Assembly: GCF_034087045.1 (NCBI RefSeq)
Contig: NZ_CP139247.1
Location: 744,001 to 808,000, forward strand
Direction of reading: 5' to 3'
From: Chitinophaga sancti
GTDB taxonomy: Bacteria > Bacteroidota > Bacteroidia > Chitinophagales > Chitinophagaceae
DNA length: 64,000 nt
Positions 46,099-55,600 of the stretch are shown piece after piece. Every line of letters begins with the position of its first letter. Position 1 is the first letter of the stretch. The notes below the pieces were generated by a model. The model was not told the DNA's origin, did not search any database, and saw only the letters and a program-made list of their open reading frames with translations. The position numbers were made by a program, and so were the translations under genes.

Positions 46099-46647
46099 CT
46101 ACAGCAGTTCTCTTAATTTGACTACCGCACGTTGTACCAGGTTACGAACAGATTGCTCATTGACGCCCATAATCCCGGAAATCTCTTCCCAACTAAAATT
46201 ATCATAAAACCGGAGACGGATGGCCTCCTGTTGCCTGACAGGCAATTGTCGCATGGCTTTTTGCAAACGGAGCTGTTGCAAAAGGTCCTCTTCGCCCATA
46301 ATACGCATATCCTCTGCCGAGGCCTCTTCCTGCAATGACCAATCCAGTACCAGGGCCGCCTTTGCATCCGATAACCGGTGCAAACGCCGCCGCAAAGCCC
46401 TGAAAAGATAATATTTGACAGAAGTAGTCGCTGAGAGGTTATGTCTTGTACGCCAGAGATCGGCAAAAAGATCCTGCATGGCATCCTGCACCTGTGCAGC
46501 ATCTCCCGCAAGGTGGTAGCCGTAGTTATACAATACAGCAGAAAAACGCCTGTACATCTCACTAAAGGCCTGTTCGTCGTCCTGTCTAAAGGCATTCCAC
46601 AGTACCTCTTCCGCTATGAATGACTGATAGCTATTTCCAGACCCCAA
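46099..46647 (-). CDS. ECF-type RNA polymerase sigma factor
   Basis: A 182-residue sigma-70 ECF factor. Region 2 is around 25-95 (FSEMYRRFSAVLYNYGYHLAG, DAMQDLFADLWRTR) and region 4 around 125-180 (LPVRQQEAIRLRFYDNFSWEEI and VNEQSVRNLVQRAVVKLREL). No upstream ATG or GTG exists in frame, so I accept the TTG start, giving MGSGNSYQSF; the exact start is uncertain. It should direct RNA polymerase to the SusC/SusD operon when FecR releases it. Two terminator-like hairpins lie upstream on the same strand. Confidence 0.92.
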   Translation of the reverse strand: MGSGNSYQSFIAEEVLWNAFRQDDEQAFSEMYRRFSAVLYNYGYHLAGDAAQVQDAMQDLFADLWRTRHNLSATTSVKYYLFRALRRRLHRLSDAKAALVLDWSLQEEASAEDMRIMGEEDLLQQLRLQKAMRQLPVRQQEAIRLRFYDNFSWEEISGIMGVNEQSVRNLVQRAVVKLRELL

Positions 46648-46782
46648 TTTACCTGATTTAAAAAAGTATCACCTGTAGTAATAGTATGGTTCACCAGTCC
46701 ATTCTTACTGGCTGCGGGGACTAAACTACGAACTATAAAAATCATTTACGAATCATTGCTAATCCCGGGATGAGTTATACCC

Positions 46783-46813
46783 AAAAAAACGGGGCCTGAT
46801 AAATATCAGGCCC
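46783..46813 (-). terminator. Terminator-like hairpin with T7 tract, orphan (unit 1)
   Basis: On the minus strand GGGCCTGAT pairs with ATCAGGCCC around ATTT, followed by CG and seven T. No minus-strand ORF ends here. A TATTTTTG promoter-like element lies 47 nt upstream. Confidence 0.6.
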
Positions 46814-46859
46814 TCCCCAAATTAACCATTAAAAAAACTCATTTGAATTTTGCTTGAAA

Positions 46860-46867
46860 CAAAAATA
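46860..46867 (-). promoter_or_regulatory. TAnnTTTG element before orphan terminator unit 1
   Basis: TATTTTTG on the minus strand. Starting about 7 nt later would yield an RNA of roughly 70 nt ending at the T7 tract near 46783. A TTTG lies 14 nt upstream, closer than the usual 17-23 nt. Confidence 0.35.
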
Positions 46868-47005
46868 GAATGAATCTTTTGCAAATCTGTTAATCATAAG
46901 TTAATGATTCTAAATAATATGGAGAGGTAATAACGATAGAATCAGTATGATATTTACATGATCAGATAGGTTAATAAATTAATCCATTGCCGCAGAAATC
47001 TCTAT

Positions 47006-47038
47006 AAAAAAAAGGTCCCCGGAAAAAATTCCAGGGAC
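47006..47038 (-). terminator. Terminator-like hairpin with T8 tract, orphan (unit 2)
   Basis: On the minus strand GTCCC-GGAA-type arms pair (one mismatch) around TTTT, then GGACC and eight T. It shares an upstream GGTTAA..GG motif with unit 1. No minus-strand gene precedes it. Confidence 0.6.
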
Positions 47039-47239
47039 TTACCATTTAACCTATATTCTGTACTGTAGCATCAAAATTTTAAATATTTTTCAGAGGCTTA
47101 GACTTTTCCCGCTTTCTATACTTCAATTCGTTTCTCTAAAGTTTCGCTCTCAAATATTTTCTGTATATAAGACGGTGATTAATATCCGAAGTTTAACGGG
47201 TTTCAACTTTTTTTTCATTTTATTTCTAAATTACCTGCT

Positions 47240-48238
47240 ATGAACAGGATTGATCGGCTTTCAGCCATACTTATTCAGCTACAGGGCAAGAAAATAGTGA
47301 AGGCTGCTGAGATAGCAGAACGGTTTCAAATCAGCCTCAGGACCGTATATCGCGATGTCAGGGCCCTGCAGGAAGCTGGCGTACCTGTGGGTGCGGAGGC
47401 TGGTACAGGTTATTATCTGGTAGAAGGGTATCACCTGCCACCGGTGATGTTTAACAGGGAAGAGGCAGCTGCGTTGCTGACAGGGGAGAAGCTAATGGCC
47501 CAGTTGAGTGATCATTCCAATAAAAAACAATTTGGCAATGCCATGCAGAAGATCAGGGCAGTGCTGCGGACCAGTGAGAAAGATTTCCTGGAATCGCTGG
47601 AACAGAATATTGCGGTCGTTGGCCGCCGGGCTCCGGAAGATAGTGAGTTTCCAAACCGCTTCCTCTCAGATATTCAACATGCACTGGGCAAGCACCTCAT
47701 GCTCAAACTGGATTATTTTGCCCTGCACAGCGAAACACTGACACATAGAGAGATTGAGCCCATTGGTATTATATATATGATGGGGTACTGGTACCTCATT
47801 GCCTGGTGCAGACTACGCCATGCTTACCGCAATTTCAGGATGGATCGCATCCGAAACCTGGCTGTTACAGACATTTCTTATGACAGGGACCGACACATTT
47901 CGTTAAAAGAATACATGGAAAAATATGCGGAGCCTGCTGCTTATCCCCATGTAGTGAAGCTGCGGTTTAGTGCGGGTATGGCGAAAAAGCTGGGGAATCA
48001 GCGATTTTATTATGGGTTGATGGAGGAGCAGACAATAGGGGAGTATGTGGAGATGGTGTTCCTGACTTCTCACCTGGATTGGTTTGGGAGATGGGTGTTA
48101 ACAATGGGAAAAGAAGTAGAGATACTAGGTCCGGAGGAATTAATGGAACATATGCGCATACTTGCCAAAGAAATACATGAACAATATTTAACGAATCGCT
48201 TACCGGATAGTTTATCGGATCGCTCCACGATCCGATAA
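47240..48238 (+). CDS. WYL-domain transcriptional regulator (YafY-like)
   Basis: A 332-residue regulator. An N-terminal HTH (1-60) reads IDRLSAILIQLQGKKIVKAA and FQISLRTVYRDVRALQEAG. A central WYL domain (about 140-235) has IEPIGIIYMMGYWYLIAWC and the RNFRMDRIRN arginine-rich strand, and a WCX-like C-terminal extension follows. WYL domains sense small ligands or nucleic acid and control defence, DNA repair or metabolism genes. The C-terminal codons lie inside a 19-bp hairpin, so the last residues (LPDSLSDRSTIR) may have been shaped by that structure. It is upstream of the GyrI-like gene. Confidence 0.9.
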   Translation: MNRIDRLSAILIQLQGKKIVKAAEIAERFQISLRTVYRDVRALQEAGVPVGAEAGTGYYLVEGYHLPPVMFNREEAAALLTGEKLMAQLSDHSNKKQFGNAMQKIRAVLRTSEKDFLESLEQNIAVVGRRAPEDSEFPNRFLSDIQHALGKHLMLKLDYFALHSETLTHREIEPIGIIYMMGYWYLIAWCRLRHAYRNFRMDRIRNLAVTDISYDRDRHISLKEYMEKYAEPAAYPHVVKLRFSAGMAKKLGNQRFYYGLMEEQTIGEYVEMVFLTSHLDWFGRWVLTMGKEVEILGPEELMEHMRILAKEIHEQYLTNRLPDSLSDRSTIR

Positions 48239-48246
48239 ACTATCCG
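48204..48246 (+). terminator. Perfect 19-bp hairpin overlapping the WYL gene end
   Basis: Positions 48204-48222 pair perfectly with 48228-48246 around CTCCA; the WYL stop codon (48236-48238) lies in the right arm. It is the first of a tandem pair. Confidence 0.6.
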
Positions 48247-48247
48247 A

Positions 48248-48292
48248 CGTTCAAAAAGTTGGGATTGCTTCGCAATCCCAACTTTTTGAACG
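48248..48292 (+). terminator. Perfect 21-bp hairpin, second of the tandem pair
   Basis: Positions 48248-48268 pair perfectly with 48272-48292 around TTC. It begins one base after the first hairpin and should stop transcription from the WYL gene, leaving the GyrI-like gene to its own promoter. Confidence 0.65.
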
Positions 48293-48345
48293 CTACTGAC
48301 ATAACGCTGTCACTCCCCATATCTTCCTTTGCATTATCAACGCTA

Positions 48346-48969
48346 ATGCATATGTCCAGACTCGACCTCACAAAAACCTATAAAGAACTCTACACTGCCA
48401 CTTCCAAACCGGCCCTCCTCTTCGTACCCCCCGGTCACTACCTCTCCATCGAAGGCCAGGGTGACCCAAACGGCGAGCATTTCGCCGCCTGCACCCAAGC
48501 CCTGTACACAGGTGCTTACGGTATCAAAATGCATTATAAGAAGATGGAGCTGGATTTCGTAGTCTGTAAACTCGAAGGCCTCTGGTGGGTAAACGATGTG
48601 GAAAACTACAATGACTTCAAGGAGGTTATGCAGATTCCCCGTGACCAATGGCACTGGCAACTCCTCATCCGCATGCCTGACTTCATCAATAAGAATGATG
48701 TCAAAAACATTCTGAAAAGGGCGTATCAAAAGAAACCCATTCAATACTTCAACCAGGTCTACCTCCAAACCCTGGCCGAAGGCCAAAGCATACAGATCCT
48801 GCACACAGGTCCCTATGCTACCGAACCGGTATCACTACAGTTATTACACGACTTTATGAAAGCAAAAGGGCTGACCTGGAATGGCCGCCACCATGAGATA
48901 TACCTCAGTGACCCGCGCAAAACTGCGCCGGAAAAACTGAAAACAATTTTAAGACAACCGGTAAAATAA
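48346..48969 (+). CDS. GyrI-like small-molecule-binding domain protein
   Basis: A 207-residue cytosolic protein starting MHMSRLDLTKTYKELY; a second ATG lies two codons later. An upstream in-frame start would read through the preceding hairpin and is rejected. The fold matches the GyrI-like/SOUL-type effector domain: PALLFVPPGHYLSIEGQGDP, then ALYTGAYGIKM, EGLWWVND, MIRMPDFI-like LLIRMPDFINK and ILHTGPYATEP. Stand-alone members bind and in some cases hydrolyse toxic small molecules. The WYL regulator gene upstream could be its controller. It converges with rnc. Confidence 0.8.
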   Translation: MHMSRLDLTKTYKELYTATSKPALLFVPPGHYLSIEGQGDPNGEHFAACTQALYTGAYGIKMHYKKMELDFVVCKLEGLWWVNDVENYNDFKEVMQIPRDQWHWQLLIRMPDFINKNDVKNILKRAYQKKPIQYFNQVYLQTLAEGQSIQILHTGPYATEPVSLQLLHDFMKAKGLTWNGRHHEIYLSDPRKTAPEKLKTILRQPVK

Positions 48970-48981
48970 CAGAGAAACGGG

Positions 48982-49719
48982 TTACTTTTCCCCCAGCCCC
49001 AGCAACTCTATCGCCTGCTGTGCCGCAATCTGGCTGGCATCTTTTTTATTGAACGCCTTACCGCTGCAAATGAGCTCCCCATCTACTACTGCACCTACAG
49101 TAAAGATGCGGCGGCCATTGTCCATCTGTTCTTCCAGCAGGTCGAACTCCAGCACTTTGCCATGCTTATTCGCCCATCCGTACAGCTTGTTTTTGTGGTT
49201 CATTTCCACACTTTCAAGCATTTCCAGATCGATGTAAGGCATAATGATGCGTTGGTGCACAAACTGTTTGGTACGATTATACCCTTTGTCAAGGTATACA
49301 GCGCCGACCAGGGCCTCAAGGGTATTACCGAAGATCTGGGAAATCTTCAGAAAGCTATTGTACTTATCATAAATGGTGAGCTTTCGCAACCCCATCTTGA
49401 TAGCAATATCATTAAGCTGCTGGCGGTTCACAATCTTGGACCGCATTTCGGTGAGATAGCCTTCTGTCTTATAAGGATACTTCTTAAAGAGGTAATCGCC
49501 GACAATAGCACCAAGAATGGCATCGCCCAGGTATTCCAGCCGTTCATTGCTCTCCAGAAACTTCTCCTTGCTCGAGCGATGGCTCAGGGCCACTTCATAC
49601 AATGAGAAATTGCCCGGGGCAAAGCCCAGCAGGTTATACAGATCCTTGTAAAGACTTCTCTTACCGGATACAAATCGATATAAAAATCCTGGCAGTAATT
49701 TCACACAATCAAGCAACAA
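48982..49719 (-). CDS. rnc: Ribonuclease III
   Basis: A 245-residue double-strand-specific endoribonuclease. The catalytic domain has the family signature NERLEYLGDAILG (residues about 57-70) and the second acidic pair in GNTLEALVGAVYLDKG. A C-terminal double-stranded RNA-binding domain (about 175-243) contains KNKLYGWANKHGKVLEF and KKDASQIAAQQAIELL. It processes rRNA precursors and structured mRNAs. Its start overlaps the end of fabF by 11 nt, which indicates translational coupling in the conserved acpP-fabF-rnc operon. Confidence 0.97.
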   Translation of the reverse strand: MLLDCVKLLPGFLYRFVSGKRSLYKDLYNLLGFAPGNFSLYEVALSHRSSKEKFLESNERLEYLGDAILGAIVGDYLFKKYPYKTEGYLTEMRSKIVNRQQLNDIAIKMGLRKLTIYDKYNSFLKISQIFGNTLEALVGAVYLDKGYNRTKQFVHQRIIMPYIDLEMLESVEMNHKNKLYGWANKHGKVLEFDLLEEQMDNGRRIFTVGAVVDGELICSGKAFNKKDASQIAAQQAIELLGLGEK

Positions 49720-50962
49720 ATTTTTTGAAAATCACGGATGCATTATGCCCTCCAAAACCGAAGGTATTGCTTAATGCAGCGTTTACTTCTCTATGTTGTG
49801 CGACGTTAAAGGTAAAATTTAATTTGGAGTCCAGTTCAGGATCGTCCGTAAAATGATTAATGGTAGGAGGAATAATACCATGTATGACAGACATGATAGC
49901 CGCAATCGACTCAATTGCACCGGCAGCGCCTAATAAGTGACCGGTCATAGACTTGGTGGAGCTGATATTCATTCGATATGCATCTTCACCAAATACCTGT
50001 TGGATCGCTTTTACTTCGGCAATATCTCCCAAAGGAGTAGAAGTACCGTGTACGTTAATGTAGTCAATTGCATTGGGTTGCAGTCCAGCGTCTAACAGCG
50101 CCATTCGCATGACGTTCATAGCGCCTAATCCTTCTGGATGGGGTGCTGTGATATGATAGGCATCTGCTGTTGCGCCACCTCCTGCCAGTTCAGCATAAAT
50201 TTTGGCACCTCTAGCAATCGCATGTTCATAGGATTCTAGCACCAGTGCTCCTGCGCCTTCGCCCATTACGAACCCATCACGGTTCAGGTCAAAAGGTCTG
50301 GAGGCAGTGGATGGGTCATCATTCCGTTCAGATAGGGCCTTCATAGCGTTAAAACCGCCTACACAGGCATCGTTTATAACGTTTTCAGATCCTCCGGTGA
50401 TCATTACATCTGCTCTGCCGTACCTGATGTACTGCATAGCCTCTATAATGGCATTGGTAGCTGAAGCACAGGCAGACACCACAGAGAAATTAGGTCCTCT
50501 AAAACCGTGGCGAATGGAAATATGCCCTGCAGCAATGTCGATAATTAACCGGGCTATCAGGAAAGGACTAAAACGGGGAGTTCCGTCGCCTTGACCGAAA
50601 TCTTTCATTTCCTGACAAAAATTGATCATACCGCCAATACCAGATCCCCAGATAACCCCAACCCTGTCCATATCGACAGAATTACGGTCAATCCCGGCAT
50701 CTTGCACAGCCTGGTCAGCAGCTATTACAGCCGTCTGTGTGAAGGGATCCATTTTACGGGCTTCCTTCTTGTCCAGGTAATTGGTCGCATCAAAGTTCTT
50801 CAGTTCGCAAGCAAAACGGGTTTTGAACTTGGAAGCATCAAATTGTGTAATAGGCCCGGCACCGGATACACCGTCCGTCAATCCCTTCCAGTATTCGGAT
50901 ACGGAATTGCCGAGCGGTGTAAGTGCGCCTAAACCTGTAACGACTACTCGTCTTGGTTGCAT
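49709..50962 (-). CDS. fabF: 3-oxoacyl-[acyl-carrier-protein] synthase II
   Basis: A 417-residue condensing enzyme of fatty-acid elongation. The catalytic triad is complete: Cys165 in VVSACASATN, His305 in INVHGTSTPLGD and His342 in KSMTGHLLGAAG (with Lys337). It condenses malonyl-ACP with acyl-ACP in the cytosol. Its gene lies 24 nt after acpP and overlaps rnc by 11 nt. Confidence 0.97.
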   Translation of the reverse strand: MQPRRVVVTGLGALTPLGNSVSEYWKGLTDGVSGAGPITQFDASKFKTRFACELKNFDATNYLDKKEARKMDPFTQTAVIAADQAVQDAGIDRNSVDMDRVGVIWGSGIGGMINFCQEMKDFGQGDGTPRFSPFLIARLIIDIAAGHISIRHGFRGPNFSVVSACASATNAIIEAMQYIRYGRADVMITGGSENVINDACVGGFNAMKALSERNDDPSTASRPFDLNRDGFVMGEGAGALVLESYEHAIARGAKIYAELAGGGATADAYHITAPHPEGLGAMNVMRMALLDAGLQPNAIDYINVHGTSTPLGDIAEVKAIQQVFGEDAYRMNISSTKSMTGHLLGAAGAIESIAAIMSVIHGIIPPTINHFTDDPELDSKLNFTFNVAQHREVNAALSNTFGFGGHNASVIFKKFVA

Positions 50963-50986
50963 TAAAACAAATCTGATTAAGTAGGA

Positions 50987-51223
50987 TTATTTTACATGTT
51001 CTTCCAGGTAAGCAACTGCCTGGCCAACAGTAGTAATAGTTTCAGCTTGTTCGTCAGGAATGGAGATGTTGAATTCTTTTTCGAATTCCATGATCAGTTC
51101 TACCGTATCCAAAGAGTCAGCGCCCAGGTCGTTGGTGAAGGAGGCTTCAGGAGTTACCTCAGCTTCGTCAACGCCCAATTTGTCAATAATGATCTTTTTA
51201 ACTCTTGATGCAATGTCTGACAT
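50987..51223 (-). CDS. acpP: Acyl carrier protein
   Basis: A 78-residue acidic protein starting [12 protein letters not shown], with the 4'-phosphopantetheine attachment site at Ser37 ([13 protein letters not shown]). A longer frame upstream to 51403 is not used: the 78-residue size and start match the family, and a strong promoter lies within the extension. It carries growing acyl chains for FabF and other fatty-acid enzymes. Confidence 0.97.
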   Translation of the reverse strand: MSDIASRVKKIIIDKLGVDEAEVTPEASFTNDLGADSLDTVELIMEFEKEFNISIPDEQAETITTVGQAVAYLEEHVK

Positions 51224-51256
51224 AATTTTAAGTGTTTTTGGTTTAAAACTTGAGTG

Positions 51257-51285
51257 CAAAAATATAATTTTTATTGAATTGACAA
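51257..51285 (-). promoter_or_regulatory. Promoter of the acpP-fabF-rnc operon
   Basis: On the minus strand TTG, an 18-nt spacer and TATTTTTG match the Bacteroidota consensus fully. It lies 33 nt before the acpP ATG. Confidence 0.7.
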
Positions 51286-51539
51286 GAACAGAGCCGAATT
51301 TTACCCAATTTACTTTAGTGTTATAGATACTAAATCCATCCCCACAAAGGATTAGACAGATATTCCGAATTCTCCCCATCCCTGGAAAACACCCCTTTAC
51401 CACACCGTATATCCTTCAAAGTACACATATAATAATGCCCACAATTGCCATTCAACCTCCTTTTATGCCTCCTATATACGGTTAAAGATCGATTAACGCT
51501 AATTAACACATGAAACTCCCTATCAGCACGGGCTTTTAT

Positions 51540-51547
51540 TAAATTTG
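51540..51547 (+). promoter_or_regulatory. -7 element of the RND efflux operon
   Basis: TAAATTTG is an exact TAnnTTTG match, 38 nt before the adaptor ATG. No TTG at the usual -33 distance was found. Confidence 0.4.
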
Positions 51548-51585
51548 CCCGGGCGATATCCCCTACAACATAAATATGCGAACAA

Positions 51586-52671
51586 ATGGCTGGTAACAAA
51601 AAGTTCCTGAAAACAGTCGTTTACCTGATCCTGGCTGTAGTTATTATAGGTATTATCTATACCCGGTTTGCTGCTCCTAAAAAAGAAGAAGCAGCACCCA
51701 ACAAAGAAACTGTACGTGGTAGCAAAGGGAACAAACCCTTGCTGGTAGACGCTTTTATTGTACATACCTCCTCCCTTAATGAAGTTATTAATGCGAGCGG
51801 TACCCTCCAAAGCAACGAAGAAGTCCAGATCCAACCCGAAATTACCGGCAAAGTCACTGGCCTCTTCTTCAAAGAAGGCACCCAGGTAACCAAAGGCACC
51901 CTCCTCGTCAAAATCTATGACGAAGACCTTAAAGCACAGCTGGCTAAACTGCAATTGCAGCAACAACTGGCCAAAACTACTCTCGAAAGACAGGAAAATC
52001 TCCTGAAAATCAATGGTATCAGCCGCCAGGATGTAGACGTTACCCGCAACCAGGTCAGCGCCTACGGAGCAGATATGGACTATACCCGTACGCTGCTTCA
52101 GAAAACGGAACTCAGAGCCCCCTTCAATGGCCGGCTTGGACTCCGTAATATTTCCCTGGGAGCCATCGTCAACAATACCACTGTTATCACCACCCTCCAG
52201 CAAATCGATCCCCTCAAGGTGGATTTCACCGTCCCTGAAAAATACCGCAACGCTATCAAACAAGGCGATGCTGTTGATTTCAAAGTTGCCGGCGATGCCC
52301 ATTCTTATAAAGGACAGATTTACGCAATCGATCCTAAAATAGACCTCGCTACTCGTACTATCAAATTAAGAGCCATCGTTCCAAACCCCGGTCAGTTACT
52401 GCCCGGTGCTTTTGCAAACGTACAGATCGCTCTCCGCAATATGCCCGATGCACTCATGATCCCTTCGCAGGCCGTAATTCCAGGTACCCGCAATAAAAAA
52501 GTGATCGTCGCTGACCAGGGCAAAGCAAAATTTGTAGTCGTAGAAACTGATCTCCGCGATGCTGACAAAGTACAGATTATCAGCGGTCTTAGCAAAGGCG
52601 ATACCGTGATCACCAGCGGTATGCTGCAACTCAAACCTGGTATGGTACTGAAGTATAACAAGATCAATTAA
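51586..52671 (+). CDS. RND efflux periplasmic adaptor (membrane fusion protein)
   Basis: A 361-residue adaptor. An N-terminal membrane anchor (about 9-27) is followed by a barrel-sandwich (lipoyl-like) domain with IQPEITGKVTGLFFKEGTQVT, a coiled-coil hairpin and the second lipoyl half (TELRAPFNGRLGLRNISLGA). A beta-barrel domain and a membrane-proximal domain follow (VVETDLRDADKVQIISGLSKGD). It links the inner-membrane pump to the outer-membrane channel. The pump gene starts 12 nt later. Confidence 0.93.
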   Translation: MAGNKKFLKTVVYLILAVVIIGIIYTRFAAPKKEEAAPNKETVRGSKGNKPLLVDAFIVHTSSLNEVINASGTLQSNEEVQIQPEITGKVTGLFFKEGTQVTKGTLLVKIYDEDLKAQLAKLQLQQQLAKTTLERQENLLKINGISRQDVDVTRNQVSAYGADMDYTRTLLQKTELRAPFNGRLGLRNISLGAIVNNTTVITTLQQIDPLKVDFTVPEKYRNAIKQGDAVDFKVAGDAHSYKGQIYAIDPKIDLATRTIKLRAIVPNPGQLLPGAFANVQIALRNMPDALMIPSQAVIPGTRNKKVIVADQGKAKFVVVETDLRDADKVQIISGLSKGDTVITSGMLQLKPGMVLKYNKIN

Positions 52672-52683
52672 ATAAATTAGACC

Positions 52684-55600
52684 ATGAGCCTTCCCTCTCT
52701 ATCGCTCAAACGTCCTGTGTTTGCCATCGTGATGAACATTATCATCGTCATCTTTGGCATCGTAGGCTTCAACTTTCTGGGGGTAAGAGACTTCCCTGCC
52801 ATAGATCCACCCATTGTAAACGTGCGCACTTCCTATGCAGGCGCCAACTCAGATATTATTGAAACACAGATCACCGAGCCCCTCGAGAAATCTATCAACG
52901 GGATAGCCGGTATCAAAAATATATCGTCCAGCAGTAGCCAGGGTACTTCCAATATCACAGTTGAATTTGAACTGGGTATTGACCTCGAAGCGGCTACCAA
53001 CGATGTGCGTGACAAAGTATCACAGGCTCTCCGTAACCTGCCTCCCGATATCGATGCCCCACCTGTAGTATCCAAAGAAGATGCGAATTCCGACTATATC
53101 CTCTCCATGACATTGCAGAGCAATACCCGCAATCAGCTGGAGATCACGGAATATGCGAACAATGTGCTGCTGGAAAGACTCCAGACCATTCCCGGCGTCA
53201 GCTCTATCCGTATACTCGGTGAAAAGAAATACGCCATGCGTCTCTGGATGGATCCTGCCCGACTTTCCGCCTACAGCCTCACACCTTCTGATGTACAGGC
53301 AGCACTGGCCAGAGAAAACGTAGAACTGCCCTCCGGTAAAATTGCCGGTAATGCGACTGAACTGACCGTACGCACTTTTGGCCGTTTGAATACAGAAGAA
53401 GATTTCAATAACCTGATTATTAAAAATGTCAATAGTAGTGTCATTCATTTCAGGGATATTGGTCAGGCAGTATTAGGTCCTGAAAATGAAGAAACGATTC
53501 TGAAAGAATCAGGTGTGCCCATGATCGCCCTGGCCCTTACCCCACAACCAGGTTCCAACTATGTAGCCATTACTGACGAATTCTATAAAAGGTATGAGCA
53601 GCTGAAAAAAGACCTGCCACCTGATCTGAGCACGAATATCGCGATCGATAACACCCGCTTTATCCGCAAGTCTATCGAAGAAGTGGAAGAAACCCTTGTC
53701 GTGGCACTGGTGCTGGTGATCCTCATCATCTATCTCTTCTTCCGCGATTGGCTCATGGCCTTCCGTCCATTGGTGGATATCCCGGTATCCCTCATTGCAG
53801 CATTCTTTATTATGTATATGTGTGACTTCACCATTAATATATTGACACTGCTGGCAATCGTACTCGCTACTGGATTGGTAGTGGATGATGGGATCGTGGT
53901 CACGGAAAATATCTATAAAAAGATTGAAGCAGGCATGCCACGTATGCAGGCAGCGAAGGAGGGTTCTGAAGAAATCTTCTTTGCCGTTATCGCCACCAGT
54001 ATCACGCTGGCATTCGTATTCCTGCCCATTGTATTCCTGCAGGGGTTCGTAGGTCGCCTGTTCAGGGAGTTTGGGATCGTGGTAGCGGGAGCAGTGCTCA
54101 TCTCTGCTTTTGTATCACTCACATTGACACCCGTATTGAATGTGAAGCTGGGTCGTAAAAAGCATGCCCACTCCTGGTTTTATACCAAAACGGAACCTTT
54201 CTTTACATGGATGGAAGATAGTTACCAGGGCGCCCTGGAGAAATTCATGAAAGTGCGCTGGATAGCTACCCTGATCATTTTAGCGTGTGTGGCCATGATT
54301 TACGTCATATTCCGCAACCTGCAGTCAGAGCTGGCCCCGATTGAAGACCGTAGCCAGTTCCGTCTTTCTATCTCAGCTCCGGAAGGTACTTCTTACGACT
54401 ATATGGAACGGTACATGGATGGGTTAACCCAGTTTATGATCGATTCCATTCCTGAAAAGAATATCGTACTGACAGTGACGGCACCTGGTTTTAGTGGTGG
54501 TGGTGCGGTGAACAGTGGCTTTGCGAATGTGGTGCTCACAGAACCAACTGAGCGAACCCGTTCTCAAAAGGAAATTGTGAACATGGTGAACCGGAATATG
54601 TTCAGGTTCTCCGAAGGCAAGGTATTCGCCATCGAACAGCAAACCATTCAGGTAGGTCGTCGTAGTGGTTTGCCGGTATCCTTTGTATTGCAGCATATCA
54701 ACTTCGATAGTTTAACAAGAGTATTGCCGCTCTTCCTCGATGAGGCGAACAATGATCCAACTTTCTCAGGTGTGGATGTGGACCTGAAGTTCAATAAGCC
54801 CGAATTACGTATTCTGATCAATCGTGACAAAGCGAGTGAACTGGGTGTATCTGTGGATGACATCTCACAAACCCTGCAACTTGCTTTGAGTAATGTACGC
54901 TATGGTTACTTTATCCGCAATGGTAAGCAGTACCAGGTAATGGGTCAGGTATTCCGTGGCAATCGCGATAAACCTACTGACCTGCAAAACTTCTATGTAC
55001 GCAATAGCAGGGGAGAGGCTATTCAGCTGGATAATGTAGTAACGATATCTGAAGAAACAAGTCCGCCGATTATTTATCACTTCAATCGTTATAAATCTGC
55101 TACTATTTCTGCGGGGCTGGCACCGGGTAAGACAATTGGAGATGGTATCGATGCCATGTACCGGATTTATAATGACCTGCAAAAGAAAGGCGTGATCGAC
55201 GATTCTTATAATGCAGCATTGTCAGGATCTTCCAGGGACTATGCAGAAAGTGGTTCCAATACCATGTTTGCATTGGTGCTGGCGTTAGTGTTGATCTACC
55301 TGGTATTGGCGGCACAGTTTGAGAGCTGGGTCGATCCGTTTATCATTATGCTCACGGTGCCACTGGCATTTGCAGGAGCACTGTTCTCACTGTGGATCTT
55401 TGGTCAGACATGGAATATTTTCTCACAGATCGGGGTAATTATGTTGATCGGATTGGTGACGAAGAATGGTATCCTGATCGTAGAGTTTGCGAATCACAAA
55501 CGGGATGAAGGACTGGAAAAAACAACGGCCGCAATAACAGCGGCGACCATGCGTTTGCGTCCTATTCTGATGACGAGTCTTGCGATGGCATTAGGTGCAT

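Larger units (their letters stand above)
46648..47239. other. 592-bp divergent intergenic region with two orphan minus-strand terminators
   Basis: Between the ECF sigma gene (minus) and the WYL regulator gene (plus). It contains two hairpin-plus-T-run units on the minus strand and a TAnnTTTG element between them. I find no convincing protein gene. Both units could be small RNAs or leader attenuators for the sigma gene. Confidence 0.5.
51224..51585. other. Divergent intergenic region between acpP and the efflux operon
   Basis: It holds the acpP promoter at 51257-51285 on the minus strand and a -7-like element for the efflux operon near 51540 on the plus strand. The middle 250 bases are AT-rich and hold no convincing ORF or RNA. 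Confidence 0.6.

Noticed and set aside
51523..52302. 259-residue minus-strand ORF
   Set aside because: Antisense to the efflux adaptor, a well-supported gene.
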